Assembly (NCBI GenBank): GCA_038228295.1
Contig: JBBRPH010000002.1
Location: forward strand, 108,308 to 172,307
Direction of reading: 5' to 3'
DNA length: 64,000 nucleotides
DNA from: JAICKM01 sp038228295
GTDB taxonomy: Bacteria > Chloroflexota > Chloroflexia > QHBQ01 > JAICKM01
Both the position numbers and the translations under genes were made by a program. This document shows positions 33,374-42,977 of this stretch, piece by piece; within the stretch, counting starts at the first letter, position 1, and each line of letters opens with the position of its first letter. Below the pieces are notes generated by a model. The model saw only the letters and a program-made list of their open reading frames with translations. It did no database searches and had not been told where the DNA came from.

Positions 33374-35418
33374 CGTGTGCCCATTGCCGGCCGTTGTTAT
33401 CAAAGTATGTGGATGGGGAAGCTCTGCCGGCGGAACGCCTGGACGTGGAGGCGCATATCGGCGGCTGCCCACAGTGTAGTGCACTGCTGGCGCAGTATGG
33501 GGTGTTGCGGAGCCGCGTTCATAACCTGCCCCACTATCAGCCTGATCCACGGGGTCGTGCCCGGCTGCTGGCTGCGTTAGACCGCCTGCCGCGCACGGCC
33601 GACGAAGTGCCGATCACCCGGCGGCAAGGGATCGTGCCGCCCCGCCGTGTCGCACCTGCCCGTGCCGGCTGGTGGCTGTTCGGCAACCTGGCGACCGGCT
33701 TTGCTATGTTGATTGTGCTGGCCGCCGTGGCGGTGATCACGCAAGTCATCAACGGTGGCATCGGCATCGCCACCGCGTCGCCGACCTGGGTCGCGGTTAA
33801 CGGCCGACAAATCATCGTACCCACCAAAATCGCTACCATTGCTGTGGCCCAAAGTGTCAGCGCCCAACCGACCACCGTGGCCCGTATTAGCGGCGCTTCT
33901 AAGACTCTGTCCGCCAGCCCTACGGCGACTTTCTGGGCTGACGATGCTGATGTCGGCCCTCACTTGGTACGCGACGACGCTTACGGTTACCAATTCCAAT
34001 ACCCTAGTGGCTGGTGGACCGCCGCCGCCGCTCCGGTTGCCGGGGCGCTAGCCCAGCGTGTGCTGCGCCCGCAACCGCGCCGCGACGGTAGCTTGCCGGC
34101 TGCAAATATGACCGTGGATGTCCTGAGCAATACCGCGCAATTGCGCGCCGTGGATGCGGCCCACTTGGACAGCCCGGCACTACGGGCGGCGCTGACCGCT
34201 TGGCAAGACGACGGTGCTACGCCGGCCGCCTTGACCGGTATAGCCGCTGGGATCAGTGGGTTTAGCACCGTTAGCACCGGCAGCAAAGGTCGCCGGCGCT
34301 CCGACTATTTGTTGGGCGGATCGCTTGTCTACCGCGTTACCATGCAAGAGCCGTTGCAGTCGACACAAGCCGACAAAGATGCCGGCGAGGCCGCGCGGAA
34401 TATGGTACTACAGAGCTTCCAGTCCGCCGCCACGCCGGCTGCTTCCCTGCTGGGAGCCACGCCGCTGCTGTTTTTGCACAATGGTGATTTGTGGGCCATC
34501 GAACAGCCCGATCATGCCCCGGTGCGCTGGACTACCGACGGTCGGGTGCGCGCTTTTGCGCTCTCGCCCGCCGGCGACCGAGTCGCGCTACTACTGGGCA
34601 ACGATGCCGGCGATCTGTCCGCTAGAAGCATAAAATTACTGACAGTAACCGATAAGGTACTGGGCGCGCAAATCTGGCGGAGTACCGTTCTGTATACAAT
34701 GGTCTGGCTAAACGACCGCCGTTTGTTGGCTATCGGTGGAACACCCGGCGCCACGGGCGCGGCGGTAGGATCCAACACGCCTTTAGGACTCTATCAACTA
34801 GCGATTGACACCAGCGGTGTGCGCCAACAACTCCTGGACTGGGCCGGCAAAGGAATACCGGAGCCAATCAGCAGCGCCCGCAATCTGCGTGTGTCGCCTG
34901 ACGGCGGCTGGATCAGCTTCCAGGCAGGCGCCAACTTGTATGCTTTGGAACCGGATCGCAAGTCGGTGCATTCGCTGCTGCCGCGCATCAACCACCCGCC
35001 GGCCGTACAAGATTACGCCTGGCTGCCGCCCGGTGCCGACGGTGCGGCTATGCAGTTGCTGTTGCTAACCGACGGCGGGCTGCGTGCGCTGCACATTGGC
35101 TTGCCGGGTGGCGAATCTGAGATGAGCGATCTGATCCATCCCAACGCCGGCGCGCTGACCCAATTGGCGGTGGCTCCCAACGGCCACGCGGCGGGCTTGA
35201 GCGGGGCGCCCGATAGCGCGACCCTCTGTCTGACCAAAGCGCCGGGTACGCCGACTGCCGGTCAGGTGTTCGTGCTGCCGGGGGCGACTGATCTGCGCTG
35301 GTGCCCAACGGCGGCGTGCCTGCTGTACGCACAGGGTAGCGGCGTAGTGACCCACTTGCGCGCGATGGACCTAGCCGGCCGGGTGATCTTGGATCAGCCG
35401 ATGGAGCCGGCTCCGTAA
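33370..35418 (+). CDS. Zinc-finger anti-sigma factor with extracytoplasmic propeller
   Basis: 682-aa membrane protein. Residues 1-50 form a zf-HC2 anti-sigma domain (HIGGCPQCSALL with the HxxxCxxC ligands) that would bind the cotranscribed sigma factor. One membrane helix lies at about residues 99-122 (WWLFGNLATGFAMLIVLAAVAVI begins near 98). The outer part (about 190-682) has WD/TolB-like beta repeats (FALSPAGDRVALLL, LRVSPDGGWISFQ) and may sense an envelope signal. The size is unusual: most anti-sigma factors are about 250 aa. Confidence 0.8.
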   Translation: MTCAHCRPLLSKYVDGEALPAERLDVEAHIGGCPQCSALLAQYGVLRSRVHNLPHYQPDPRGRARLLAALDRLPRTADEVPITRRQGIVPPRRVAPARAGWWLFGNLATGFAMLIVLAAVAVITQVINGGIGIATASPTWVAVNGRQIIVPTKIATIAVAQSVSAQPTTVARISGASKTLSASPTATFWADDADVGPHLVRDDAYGYQFQYPSGWWTAAAAPVAGALAQRVLRPQPRRDGSLPAANMTVDVLSNTAQLRAVDAAHLDSPALRAALTAWQDDGATPAALTGIAAGISGFSTVSTGSKGRRRSDYLLGGSLVYRVTMQEPLQSTQADKDAGEAARNMVLQSFQSAATPAASLLGATPLLFLHNGDLWAIEQPDHAPVRWTTDGRVRAFALSPAGDRVALLLGNDAGDLSARSIKLLTVTDKVLGAQIWRSTVLYTMVWLNDRRLLAIGGTPGATGAAVGSNTPLGLYQLAIDTSGVRQQLLDWAGKGIPEPISSARNLRVSPDGGWISFQAGANLYALEPDRKSVHSLLPRINHPPAVQDYAWLPPGADGAAMQLLLLTDGGLRALHIGLPGGESEMSDLIHPNAGALTQLAVAPNGHAAGLSGAPDSATLCLTKAPGTPTAGQVFVLPGATDLRWCPTAACLLYAQGSGVVTHLRAMDLAGRVILDQPMEPAP

Positions 35419-35427
35419 GCGGCCGGC

Positions 35428-36363
35428 GTGATCCGCTTCAGCTATGACCCAGGGCAATTTGCGCTGGATGATACTCTGGCGTGCGGCCAGGCGTTCCGGT
35501 GGGAGCGCCTGGCCGCCGGCCTTTGGCGTGGTGTGGTGGGGGCGGCAGTGATTACATTGCAGCAAGCCGGGGCATACCTCAACGTCGAATCTAGCGCCGG
35601 GGATGCTGCGGCTCTGGCCGTGGTGCGCGATACGTTTCTGCTGGATACCGACTTGGCAGCGATTCGCGCTACGCTGCTCCTGCTTGATCCGGCGCTAGCG
35701 GGCCCAATCGGCCGCGCACCGGGTCTGCGCCTGATGCGGCAAGACCCTGATGAATGCCTGCTCTCGTTTCTTTGCTCCACGGCCAACAGTGTCCCACGCA
35801 TCGTGCTGGGCCTCCGCCGTTTGAGCGCGCTGTTGGGCACGCCGTTGGGCGTATGGGACGGGCAGCCCTACCACACTTTCCCTACCCTGACTGCGCTGGC
35901 TGCTGCCGACCCAGGCGCCGTGCAGGCGGCGACGGGCCTAGGTTATCGGGCGGCGCGTCTGGTAGACGGTGCGGCACAATTGCAGGCGCAGGAGCCGTGC
36001 TGGTTGCTCGGTCTCCGTCAGGTAGCCTATCCGGCGGCGCACGCCGCGCTGCTCCCCTTGCGCGGTGTGGGGCCGAAGGTGGCCGATTGCGTCTGCCTGT
36101 TTAGCCTCGACCAGACCGCCGCTGTGCCGGTAGATACCCACGTTTGGCAGGCGGCGCAACAGTTGTGGGGTCGGGCCGGGGCGGGCGATCCGCTGCCGTC
36201 GGGCACCAAGCCGACGGTCGGCGGCCTGACCGCCGCCGCCTATCGGCGGGTAGGGGATGCCTTCCGCACGCGCTACGGTGATTTGGCCGGCTACGCGCAA
36301 AACTGGCTATTCTACGACCACTTTCGCGGTTACTGGGGCGGAACTTCGCCCCTGCTGCGCTAA
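35428..36363 (+). CDS. OGG1-type 8-oxoguanine DNA glycosylase/lyase
   Basis: 311-aa helix-hairpin-helix glycosylase that removes oxidised guanine from DNA. The N-terminal domain opens with FALDDTLACGQAFRWE as in OGG1. The HhH and catalytic segment reads LRGVGPKVADCVCLFSLD, containing the nucleophilic Lys, followed by VPVDTHVW with the conserved Asp. Length fits. The start at 35428 (GTG) is 9 bp after the anti-sigma stop. Confidence 0.85.
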   Translation: MIRFSYDPGQFALDDTLACGQAFRWERLAAGLWRGVVGAAVITLQQAGAYLNVESSAGDAAALAVVRDTFLLDTDLAAIRATLLLLDPALAGPIGRAPGLRLMRQDPDECLLSFLCSTANSVPRIVLGLRRLSALLGTPLGVWDGQPYHTFPTLTALAAADPGAVQAATGLGYRAARLVDGAAQLQAQEPCWLLGLRQVAYPAAHAALLPLRGVGPKVADCVCLFSLDQTAAVPVDTHVWQAAQQLWGRAGAGDPLPSGTKPTVGGLTAAAYRRVGDAFRTRYGDLAGYAQNWLFYDHFRGYWGGTSPLLR

Positions 36364-36610
36364 TCGGGATTGCACCAGCAACACTTGGGGCATAAGTGTG
36401 GATTAAGCGCCGTATCGGCTGCCTCTACGTAACTCATTCCAGCACTACTGCATTACACAGGTGCGTTGTGCGGACGATTCATGTTCTCGGTGTGTGGTTG
36501 ATGGGGTAAGTACCACCCAGCCAGCAAAAATCTGCTATACTGATCGGAGACCTGAAATCCGCACTCAGCATTCCAATGCCATATTCTGTATTTGAAATAG
36601 GAGGAGAGGA

Positions 36611-37420
36611 ATGGACCCACAACAGCGTATTGTGTGCGAATGGTGTCAAGGGCAAAACCTGCCGACCGCCACAAGCTGCCAGGCTTGTGGCGCGCCGCTG
36701 GACATCCGCAATCTGGTCAGCGATTCCGGCTGGCGTGAAGCGCCGCGCATTAAAGATATGACGGAGATCCACTTCGGCAATAGCACTTGCCAGGTGGAGG
36801 GTGAAATCGTGCCGGTGGCCGAAATGAGCCTCGCGCAAGGCGATGCCGTGTTCTGTGAGCATCACGTCTTGCTCTGGAAAGACGACAGCGTGCCGATGAC
36901 TGTGATGCCGCTCCAGGGCGGGGTGAAGCGTGCGTTGGCCGGGATGCCGTTCGTCGTGACGATTGCCCACGGCCCGGGCCGCATCGCCTTTTCGCGGGAT
37001 GCGACAGGCGAGCTGGTGGTCATGCCGCTGCATCCCGGTATGGAACTGGACGTGCGCGAACACTCGTTCCTGTTGGCTTCGCACCAAATCGCCTATTCTT
37101 ATGTCCGCATCCAGGGGCTACGCAATATTCTGCTTGGCGGGCAAGGGATGTTTATGGACCGCTTCGTGACCGCCGGTCAGCCGGGCCTGTTGCTATTGCA
37201 TGGCTACGGCAATGTGTTCGAGCGCTACCTGCGGCCCGGCGAAAGCATCCTGATCGAGCCGGGTGCGTTTCTCTACAAAGATGCCTCGGTGACGATGGCT
37301 GTCGAATCGCAGAAGCTGACCACCGGCCTGTTCGGCGGCACCGGTCTCACCCTGGCACGCATGACCGGCCCCGGCCGGCTCGGCATCCAATCTATGTATC
37401 ACCACCATAATACCGACTGA
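36611..37420 (+). CDS. AIM24-family protein with N-terminal zinc ribbon (copy 1)
   Basis: 269-aa protein. A zinc ribbon (CEWC, then CQAC; residues about 10-28) is followed by an AIM24/TIGR00266 beta-helix-like domain (about 55-265; GPGRIAFSRDATGE, PGMELDVREHSFLLA, MFMDRF). AIM24 proteins are associated with mitochondrial biogenesis in yeast; bacterial roles are unknown. AGGAGAGG sits before the ATG, and a TATACT box lies near 36536. Tandem paralogue of the next gene. Confidence 0.8.
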   Translation: MDPQQRIVCEWCQGQNLPTATSCQACGAPLDIRNLVSDSGWREAPRIKDMTEIHFGNSTCQVEGEIVPVAEMSLAQGDAVFCEHHVLLWKDDSVPMTVMPLQGGVKRALAGMPFVVTIAHGPGRIAFSRDATGELVVMPLHPGMELDVREHSFLLASHQIAYSYVRIQGLRNILLGGQGMFMDRFVTAGQPGLLLLHGYGNVFERYLRPGESILIEPGAFLYKDASVTMAVESQKLTTGLFGGTGLTLARMTGPGRLGIQSMYHHHNTD

Positions 37421-37431
37421 GGAGACATACT

Positions 37432-38340
37432 GTGACGAACTATGCTCCCCCGGCGGGGGTGGCGCGCAGCTATCGCTGCCCCTGGTGCGGCAACACCAGC
37501 GACGGTACGGCCCTTAGCTGTCCGGCCTGCGGCTCGCCGGTAGATGTGCGTGCGGTGGCGACCAACTCCGGGTGGTATGAACTGCCGCCGATCAAAGACA
37601 TGGCCCGTATCCAATTCGGGCAATCCACGTGCCAGATCGAAGGCACCTATGTGCCGGTGGCCGACATGACGCTGAACGGCGGCGATAGCGTCTACTTCAC
37701 GCATCATGTTTTACTCTGGAAGGACCCCAGCGTCACCGTCACCACGCTGCCCTTGCGGGGCGGCTGGAAGCGCCTGTTCGCCGGGCTGCCGCTGATCATG
37801 ACCCAGGCGCACGGCCCCGGCCACATCGCCTTTTCGCGCGACGCGCCGGGCGAGATGATCGCACTGCCCATCCAGCCCGGTCAGGCTGTAGACGTGCGCG
37901 AGCACATCTTTATGGTCGCTACCGGCGGGGTGAATTACGACTGGTTCAACACCAACATCTGGTTTAGCACCAAAAACGGAGACGAGACGGAGACGCACTA
38001 CCCGCTGGGGATGTTCATGGACCGCTTTATCGCCGGGCCGCAACCGGGCTTGGTGCTGGTCCATGCGGCAGGTAACGCCTTTGTGCGCCAGTTGGCCCCC
38101 GGCGAAGCGGTGCTGGTCAAGCCGACCGCGCTGCTGTTCAAAGACCCGACCGTGCAGATGCAACTGCATGTCGAACACCCCGGCGGCACCTGGCGCACTT
38201 GGCGCTCCTGGGGTGAGCGCTACCTATGGGTACGCCTGTTTGGGCCGGGTCGGGTGGCGGTGCAGTCGGCCTTTGAACACTTTGAAGACCCCGGCTACAA
38301 CATGACCAACAGTTCCCCCCTCACCCGCCAGCGCTGGTAG
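37432..38340 (+). CDS. AIM24-family protein with N-terminal zinc ribbon (copy 2)
   Basis: 302-aa paralogue of the preceding gene, 11 bp downstream (start GTG/ACG region; GTG at 37432 after GAGGAG). Zinc ribbon CPWC, then CPAC. The AIM24 domain keeps the same motifs (GPGHIAFSRDAPGE, PGQAVDVREHIFMVA, MFMDRF) with an insertion of about 20 residues near 190. Both may form hetero-oligomers. Function unknown. Confidence 0.8.
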   Translation: MTNYAPPAGVARSYRCPWCGNTSDGTALSCPACGSPVDVRAVATNSGWYELPPIKDMARIQFGQSTCQIEGTYVPVADMTLNGGDSVYFTHHVLLWKDPSVTVTTLPLRGGWKRLFAGLPLIMTQAHGPGHIAFSRDAPGEMIALPIQPGQAVDVREHIFMVATGGVNYDWFNTNIWFSTKNGDETETHYPLGMFMDRFIAGPQPGLVLVHAAGNAFVRQLAPGEAVLVKPTALLFKDPTVQMQLHVEHPGGTWRTWRSWGERYLWVRLFGPGRVAVQSAFEHFEDPGYNMTNSSPLTRQRW

Positions 38341-38398
38341 CGGCGCAGGGTCAGCGGGTCACCTGATGCGCAATAGCGCCGAGAATGATGTAGTAAAT

Positions 38399-38427
38399 AG
38401 GCCGTAGGAGAGTAGCTCCTACGGCCT
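38399..38427. terminator. Bidirectional hairpin between AIM24 copy 2 and catalase
   Basis: AGGCCGTAGGAG pairs perfectly with CTCCTACGGCCT around AGTAG. Located between convergent genes. Confidence 0.75.
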
Positions 38428-38487
38428 GTTGATTGCCCTAAATTTCGCATCAAGCATCCGTCTCAGGACACCTGACCCTTGCTACTT

Positions 38488-40056
38488 TTAGTGTGTTCCG
38501 GCGGCGACCGGCGCAACAGGGGCGGCAATGCCCAGCCCTTCGGCCACGCGGCGGCCGTAGTCGGCATCGGCTTGGCTGAAGTTGGCAACCATGCGCGTCT
38601 GGATGTCGGGGTTGCAGACTTTGAGCGCGGTGACCAGATTGTTGATCAGTTCGTTGCGCTCGGCATCGCTGAAGGTGCGATAGCGCTCGCCTGCCTGGCC
38701 GAAGTTATTGGTGCGGGCAATCGCCTGGCGTACCACATGACCCTGCACATAGGGCGTGTGTGACGTGCCGGTAGCCTGTGCTTCGTTCAGCCCGCCCCGA
38801 CTGCTCGGCTCATAATTCACATGGGGATTTTCGCCGGCGGCCAGACCATCTACCACAAAGGTCATCTGGCCGTCGCGCTGGTTGGTCGCTACATGCGCTT
38901 TGGGTTGGTTGATCGGTAGTTGCAGGTAGTTTACGCCCACGCGGTGGCGCTGCGTATCGGAATACGAGAAGGTGCGGCCCTGCAACAGTTTGTCGTCGGA
39001 GAAGTCAAGGCCATCCACCAGCACACCGGTACCGAAGGCGATCTGCTCTACCTCAGCGAAGTAGTTCACCGGATTGCGGTTGAGGACCATGCGCCCTACC
39101 GGCAGCATCGGGAATTGTTCCACCGGCCAGATTTTGGTCGGGTCCAGCGGGTCAAAGTCCAATTCCGGGTGATCGTCGTCGGACATAACCTGCACTTGCA
39201 TTTCCCATTCCGGGAACTCGCCGCGCTCAATGGCCTCATAGAGATCTTGCGTCGCGTGGTTGAAGTTGGTGGCCTGAATAGCGTTGGCTTCCTCTTGCGT
39301 CAGGTTATGTACACCCAATTTGGGCACCCAGTGGTATTTCACTAGCACGCCCACACCCGCTGTGTTGACCATCTTGTAGGTATTGACCCCGGAGCCTTCC
39401 ATCGTGCGATAGGAGGCCGGAATACCCCACGGGCTGAAGAGCCAAGTGACCATGTGAGTCGCTTCGGGGCTGAGACCCACAAAGTCGAAGATGCGATTGG
39501 TGTCCTGGCGATTTAGTACCGGATCGGGCTTGAACGCATGGACTAGATCGGGGAATTTCAGCGGGTCACGGATGAAAAAGACTTTCAGGTTGTTGCCGAC
39601 CAGATCCCAGTTGCCGTCTTCGGTGTAAAACTTGACGGCGAAACCGCGCGGGTCGCGCAGCGTCTCCGGTGAGTGCCCGCCGTGGATTACCGATGAGAAG
39701 CGGACAAAGACCGGAGTCTGCGCGCCGCGCCGCTGAAACAGCTTGGCCCGTGTGTAGGTAGCGGCCGGCTGATCGCCGATGGTGCCGTATGCCTCGAAGT
39801 AGCCGTGTGCCCCCGCGCCGCGCGCGTGGACCACCCGCTCCGGGATGCGCTCGCGGTCGAAGTGGGTGATCTTCTCCAGGAAGTGGTAGTTCTCTAAGAC
39901 GGTGGGTCCACGGTCGCCGACCGTGCGCGTGTTTTGGTTATCATAAACAGGGTGGCCCTGGCGCGTGGTCAGCACGGGCTGTTCCGTGCTTCCGTTCGTG
40001 CCGGCCTGCGGCAGTTCCGGCTCGTGCGCCTTGCCGTTAGTGGCTCCGTTGGTCAT
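38488..40056 (-). CDS. katA: Monofunctional haem catalase
   Basis: 522-aa catalase degrading hydrogen peroxide. The catalytic His loop reads IPERVVHARGAGAHGYFE (His before ARG), with the distal Asn in VGNNLKVFFIRDP. The proximal haem ligand is Tyr in LQGRTFSYSDTQRHR. Length suggests small-subunit catalase (clade 3). GAGGAG precedes the ATG at 40056; the extra five codons upstream are unlikely. Probably monocistronic. Confidence 0.93.
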   Translation of the reverse strand: MTNGATNGKAHEPELPQAGTNGSTEQPVLTTRQGHPVYDNQNTRTVGDRGPTVLENYHFLEKITHFDRERIPERVVHARGAGAHGYFEAYGTIGDQPAATYTRAKLFQRRGAQTPVFVRFSSVIHGGHSPETLRDPRGFAVKFYTEDGNWDLVGNNLKVFFIRDPLKFPDLVHAFKPDPVLNRQDTNRIFDFVGLSPEATHMVTWLFSPWGIPASYRTMEGSGVNTYKMVNTAGVGVLVKYHWVPKLGVHNLTQEEANAIQATNFNHATQDLYEAIERGEFPEWEMQVQVMSDDDHPELDFDPLDPTKIWPVEQFPMLPVGRMVLNRNPVNYFAEVEQIAFGTGVLVDGLDFSDDKLLQGRTFSYSDTQRHRVGVNYLQLPINQPKAHVATNQRDGQMTFVVDGLAAGENPHVNYEPSSRGGLNEAQATGTSHTPYVQGHVVRQAIARTNNFGQAGERYRTFSDAERNELINNLVTALKVCNPDIQTRMVANFSQADADYGRRVAEGLGIAAPVAPVAAGTH

Positions 40057-40341
40057 AATGACTCCTCTCAAAATGCAATGCTAATTTATGACGCCCTAGC
40101 AAACCGGTTTTGGTGTTGCAGGTGGACGCATACTAGCCCAAGTATAGCTATTTGCTCGGCCCGAGTCAATGTAAGCCGGCGGTTATACCGGCGGATCGCC
40201 CAGGGCGGCGTATTCCTGCTTAGACGGACGCACCACCCGCCACGCCCAAAGGTTATCGCACACTAGCCGGCAAAAGCAGCCGAGCCGAATGCTATAGCCG
40301 GCCCGTTCGTGAGTGCCGGCCATGGCGGTCAGGTAGGTACG

Positions 40342-40551
40342 CTAGAATACTAAGTCGCCGCAGTGTCCTTCGTCCTCATCGGGTCGCAAGCAGGGGGTCG
40401 GCGTTTTGGGCGAATCGCAGGCGGACCCCTCGGCGTTCGGTATACCCGCGTCGGGGGCTAGATTGCCGCACGCGAAAGCGGCCGCATCCTGATCCGGCCA
40501 CGCCGCTAAGATCTGTTCGGCCACGCGCAGGTGACCGATCCAGGTAGTCAC
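40342..40551 (-). pseudogene. Remnant of a zinc-dependent phospholipase-C-like gene
   Basis: 69 aa. The first ~45 residues (MTTWIGHLRVAEQIL, then AFACGNLAPDAGIPN) resemble the N-terminus of the zinc-dependent phospholipase-C-like family found in Chloroflexota, where the protein is normally more than 200 aa. The frame then ends in unrelated residues, and the remaining domain is not visible downstream. It overlaps the zinc-ribbon gene by 4 bp. Confidence 0.5.
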
Positions 40552-40814
40552 GTTTCGCTCTTTGGCTGGTGCTCCCCCGCGCCGTAGTTCACATCAGGCG
40601 CGCGATCCTGTGTTTGCAGCCGTTGGGTCACGCTGTTCAGCGTATCGGCGATCTGATGCAGGCTAGTGAAGGCGATATCGAGATTAAAGATCGACAGCAC
40701 CGTTTTGCAGTGTGGGCAGTAGACAATCACCATCCGTACATCCGACAGCCCGATTTCTTGCGTTTTCCACAGCGCCTCGTCAAAGCCCTGGTGACAATGG
40801 GGACACTTAACCAT
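40548..40814 (-). CDS. Small zinc-ribbon protein
   Basis: 88-aa protein with paired CxxC knuckles (CPHC at 4-7, CPHC at 33-36) and a helical C-terminus. AAAGGAT precedes the ATG. Function unknown. Coupled to the decayed phospholipase-like gene. Confidence 0.7.
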   Translation of the reverse strand: MVKCPHCHQGFDEALWKTQEIGLSDVRMVIVYCPHCKTVLSIFNLDIAFTSLHQIADTLNSVTQRLQTQDRAPDVNYGAGEHQPKSET

Positions 40815-40959
40815 CCGTGTGATCCTTTCTATGGCTTCTGTGGCACGCGCCCTTTCCGGTTGCTAGATAATGGCCTTATTATACCACGCGCCGGTTGCGC
40901 CTGCCCTCCGGCAGGTGGTATACTGCCGCAATACGGTGATTCACGAAGGAGACTCGCAC

Positions 40960-42127
40960 ATGGCGGAACTGACCCCGGAGAGCGTGATTGATACGCTTAA
41001 TGATATAGACCAGCGCATTCAGGAAATACAGGTGCGTCTTTGACTTGGCCGGCAAGGAACAGGAAATCCGGCAGCTAGATCTCCGCTCCGCCGCCCCCGA
41101 CTTCTGGGATGATGCCCAGGCGGCGCAGGTGGCAATGCAGCGGCGCACGGCTCTGCAAGAGCAAATAGACCGTTGGCGCAGCGTGGCTGCCCAGGTGACG
41201 GATTTGCGCGATCTCTACGAACTGGCGCAAGGCGAGAGTGACAGCGCCGTGATGGTCGAGACTGCGACCGAGACCGCACGTCTGCGGGACCGCTTCGCCG
41301 GCATGGAACTCGAACTGGTGCTCAGCGGCCCCTACGATAGCCGCAACGCACTGGTATCCATCTACGCACGCGAAGGCGGCACCGAAGCGCAGGACTGGGT
41401 GGAGATGCTGCTGCGCGAAGTGATGCGTTGGGCCGAAATACGTAACTGGAAAACTGAGATTCTCGACCTGATGGAAGGCGACGAAGCGGGCATTAAGAGT
41501 GTGACGCTGGCCCTGCGTGGGCTAAACGGCTTCGGCTACAGCCGCTTTTTGGCCGGCATCCACCGCTTGGTCCGTATTTCGCCGTTTGACTCATCGGGGC
41601 GCCGCCACACGTCTTTTGCCTTGATGGAAGTATTGCCCGAACTCGACAACGACATTGATGTGGAGATCAATCCCGACGATATCCGCATGGATGTGTTTCG
41701 TTCGGCGGGGGCGGGCGGGCAGAACGTGCAAAAAACCTCGACTGCGGTACGGCTGACGCACATCCCGACTAATATTGTAGTCCAGTGCCAGAACGAGCGC
41801 TCACAGTTACAAAATCGCGAGTTTGCGCTACGCATCTTACGGGCCAAATTGTGGGAGTTAGAAGCGCGCAAGCGCACCGAGGAAACCGCCCGCCTGCGCG
41901 GCAAACATATAGACGCGGGTTGGGGTAGCCAAGTCTTGAACTATGTGTTGCATCCCTATAAAATGGTGAAAGACCTGCGGAGCGGGCATGAGACCAGTAA
42001 CACCGAAGCAGTGCTGAACGGGGACCTCGATCCCTTTGTCGAAGCTTGGCTGCGTTGGCAATTGAGCGAAGGAGCGGATCTGGACCAGGACGCGCTTCCT
42101 GTGTCTGCTGGAGAGGATGATCACTGA
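40960..42127 (+). CDS. prfB: Peptide chain release factor 2 with programmed +1 frameshift
   Basis: Releases peptides at UGA and UAA. The zero frame starts at ATG 40960 and meets TGA at codon 28 (41041-41043) in the classic slippery context CTT-TGA-C. A +1 shift on CTT continues as GAC TTG GCC and runs to 42127 (about 388 aa in all). The main frame has the RF2 anticodon tripeptide SPF and the catalytic GGQ (AGAGGQNVQ). The internal TGA makes synthesis autoregulatory. A TATACT box and AAGGAG precede the start. It overlaps maf by 1 bp. Confidence 0.95.
41038..41044 (+). promoter_or_regulatory. prfB: prfB programmed frameshift site
   Basis: CTTTGAC, preceded by AGGTG as an internal Shine-Dalgarno-like element. 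Low RF2 slows UGA recognition and favours the +1 shift. Confidence 0.9.
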
Positions 42128-42864
42128 TGCCTGGCTCGCCGCGTCTGATCCTGGCTTCCGGTTCGCCGCGCCGCCGCGAACTGTTGGGCCACTTGGTCGA
42201 ACAATTTGATGTGCTGACTTCGGGCGCGGAAGAATCGCCCTGGAACCAGCCGTACCGTGACTTCCCGACGATCAAGCTGCCCGCGCCCTACGACGTGCCG
42301 CCCGATGCCAACCCGATCCTATGGGCGTGGCGCAAGGCGCAGGCGGTGGTGCCGCCGGCGACGGGCGATGGGCGCGACGCACTGATCCTGGGAGCCGATA
42401 CCATTGTGGTGCTGGATCACGAGGTATTGGGCAAGCCGCATGATGCCGCCGACGCACGTGCCACACTGCGCCGATTAGCGCGGCGGCGCCATATGGTCGT
42501 CACCGGCTGGGCCTTTGTGGCGGCGCGTCATGCGGCTGACGGCTCCATTATCCCCAGTGTCGCCAAATACGGCTACGTCAGCAGCGTGGTGCAGATGGGC
42601 GATTACAGCGAAAACGTGATTGATTGGTATGTTCGCAGCCGCGAGCCGTTGGACAAAGCCGGCTCTTACGCGGTGCAGGGGCAGGGCGCGAATCTGGTCA
42701 AAGGGGTGGAAGGCTGTTACACCGGAGTGGTGGGTCTGCCGTTATGTGCGGTGCGCGGTGCGCTGGTGGCGCTAGGCTGGCCCGTGCGCTCCGACGATAG
42801 TTGGCACACCGACTGTACTGGGCCGTATTGTGCGTCGCCTTCCGCCCCAGACTCCCGCGCTTAA
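42127..42864 (+). CDS. maf: Maf-family nucleotide pyrophosphatase
   Basis: 245-aa Maf/YhdE house-cleaning pyrophosphatase hydrolysing non-canonical or canonical NTPs. N-terminal LILASGSPRRRELL is the family signature; LGADTIVVLDHEVLGKPHDAADA carries the metal Asp and KP motif. YAVQGQGA and the final Gly-rich helix match. About 45 residues longer than typical. TGATG junction with prfB. Confidence 0.9.
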   Translation: MPGSPRLILASGSPRRRELLGHLVEQFDVLTSGAEESPWNQPYRDFPTIKLPAPYDVPPDANPILWAWRKAQAVVPPATGDGRDALILGADTIVVLDHEVLGKPHDAADARATLRRLARRRHMVVTGWAFVAARHAADGSIIPSVAKYGYVSSVVQMGDYSENVIDWYVRSREPLDKAGSYAVQGQGANLVKGVEGCYTGVVGLPLCAVRGALVALGWPVRSDDSWHTDCTGPYCASPSAPDSRA

Positions 42865-42896
42865 ACGGCGTGTAGATCGTTTCTAGTAATCCATTA

Positions 42897-42923
42897 CCCC
42901 GCGCCTTTTCACCGGGCGCGGGG
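42897..42923 (+). terminator. Hairpin downstream of maf
   Basis: CCCCGCGCC pairs with GGCGCGGGG across a 9-nt loop. No U-tract after it. Confidence 0.5.
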
Positions 42924-42942
42924 AGGGCGGTCGGCCGTCGTC

Positions 42943-42971
42943 TTGACAGCCCTCGCCGCATCTGCTATGAT
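42943..42971 (+). promoter_or_regulatory. Strong sigma-70 promoter with long leader
   Basis: TTGACA, 17-bp spacer, TATGAT. The next gene starts at 43451, implying a leader of about 470 nt or a separate small RNA. Confidence 0.75.
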
Positions 42972-42977
42972 GCGCGT

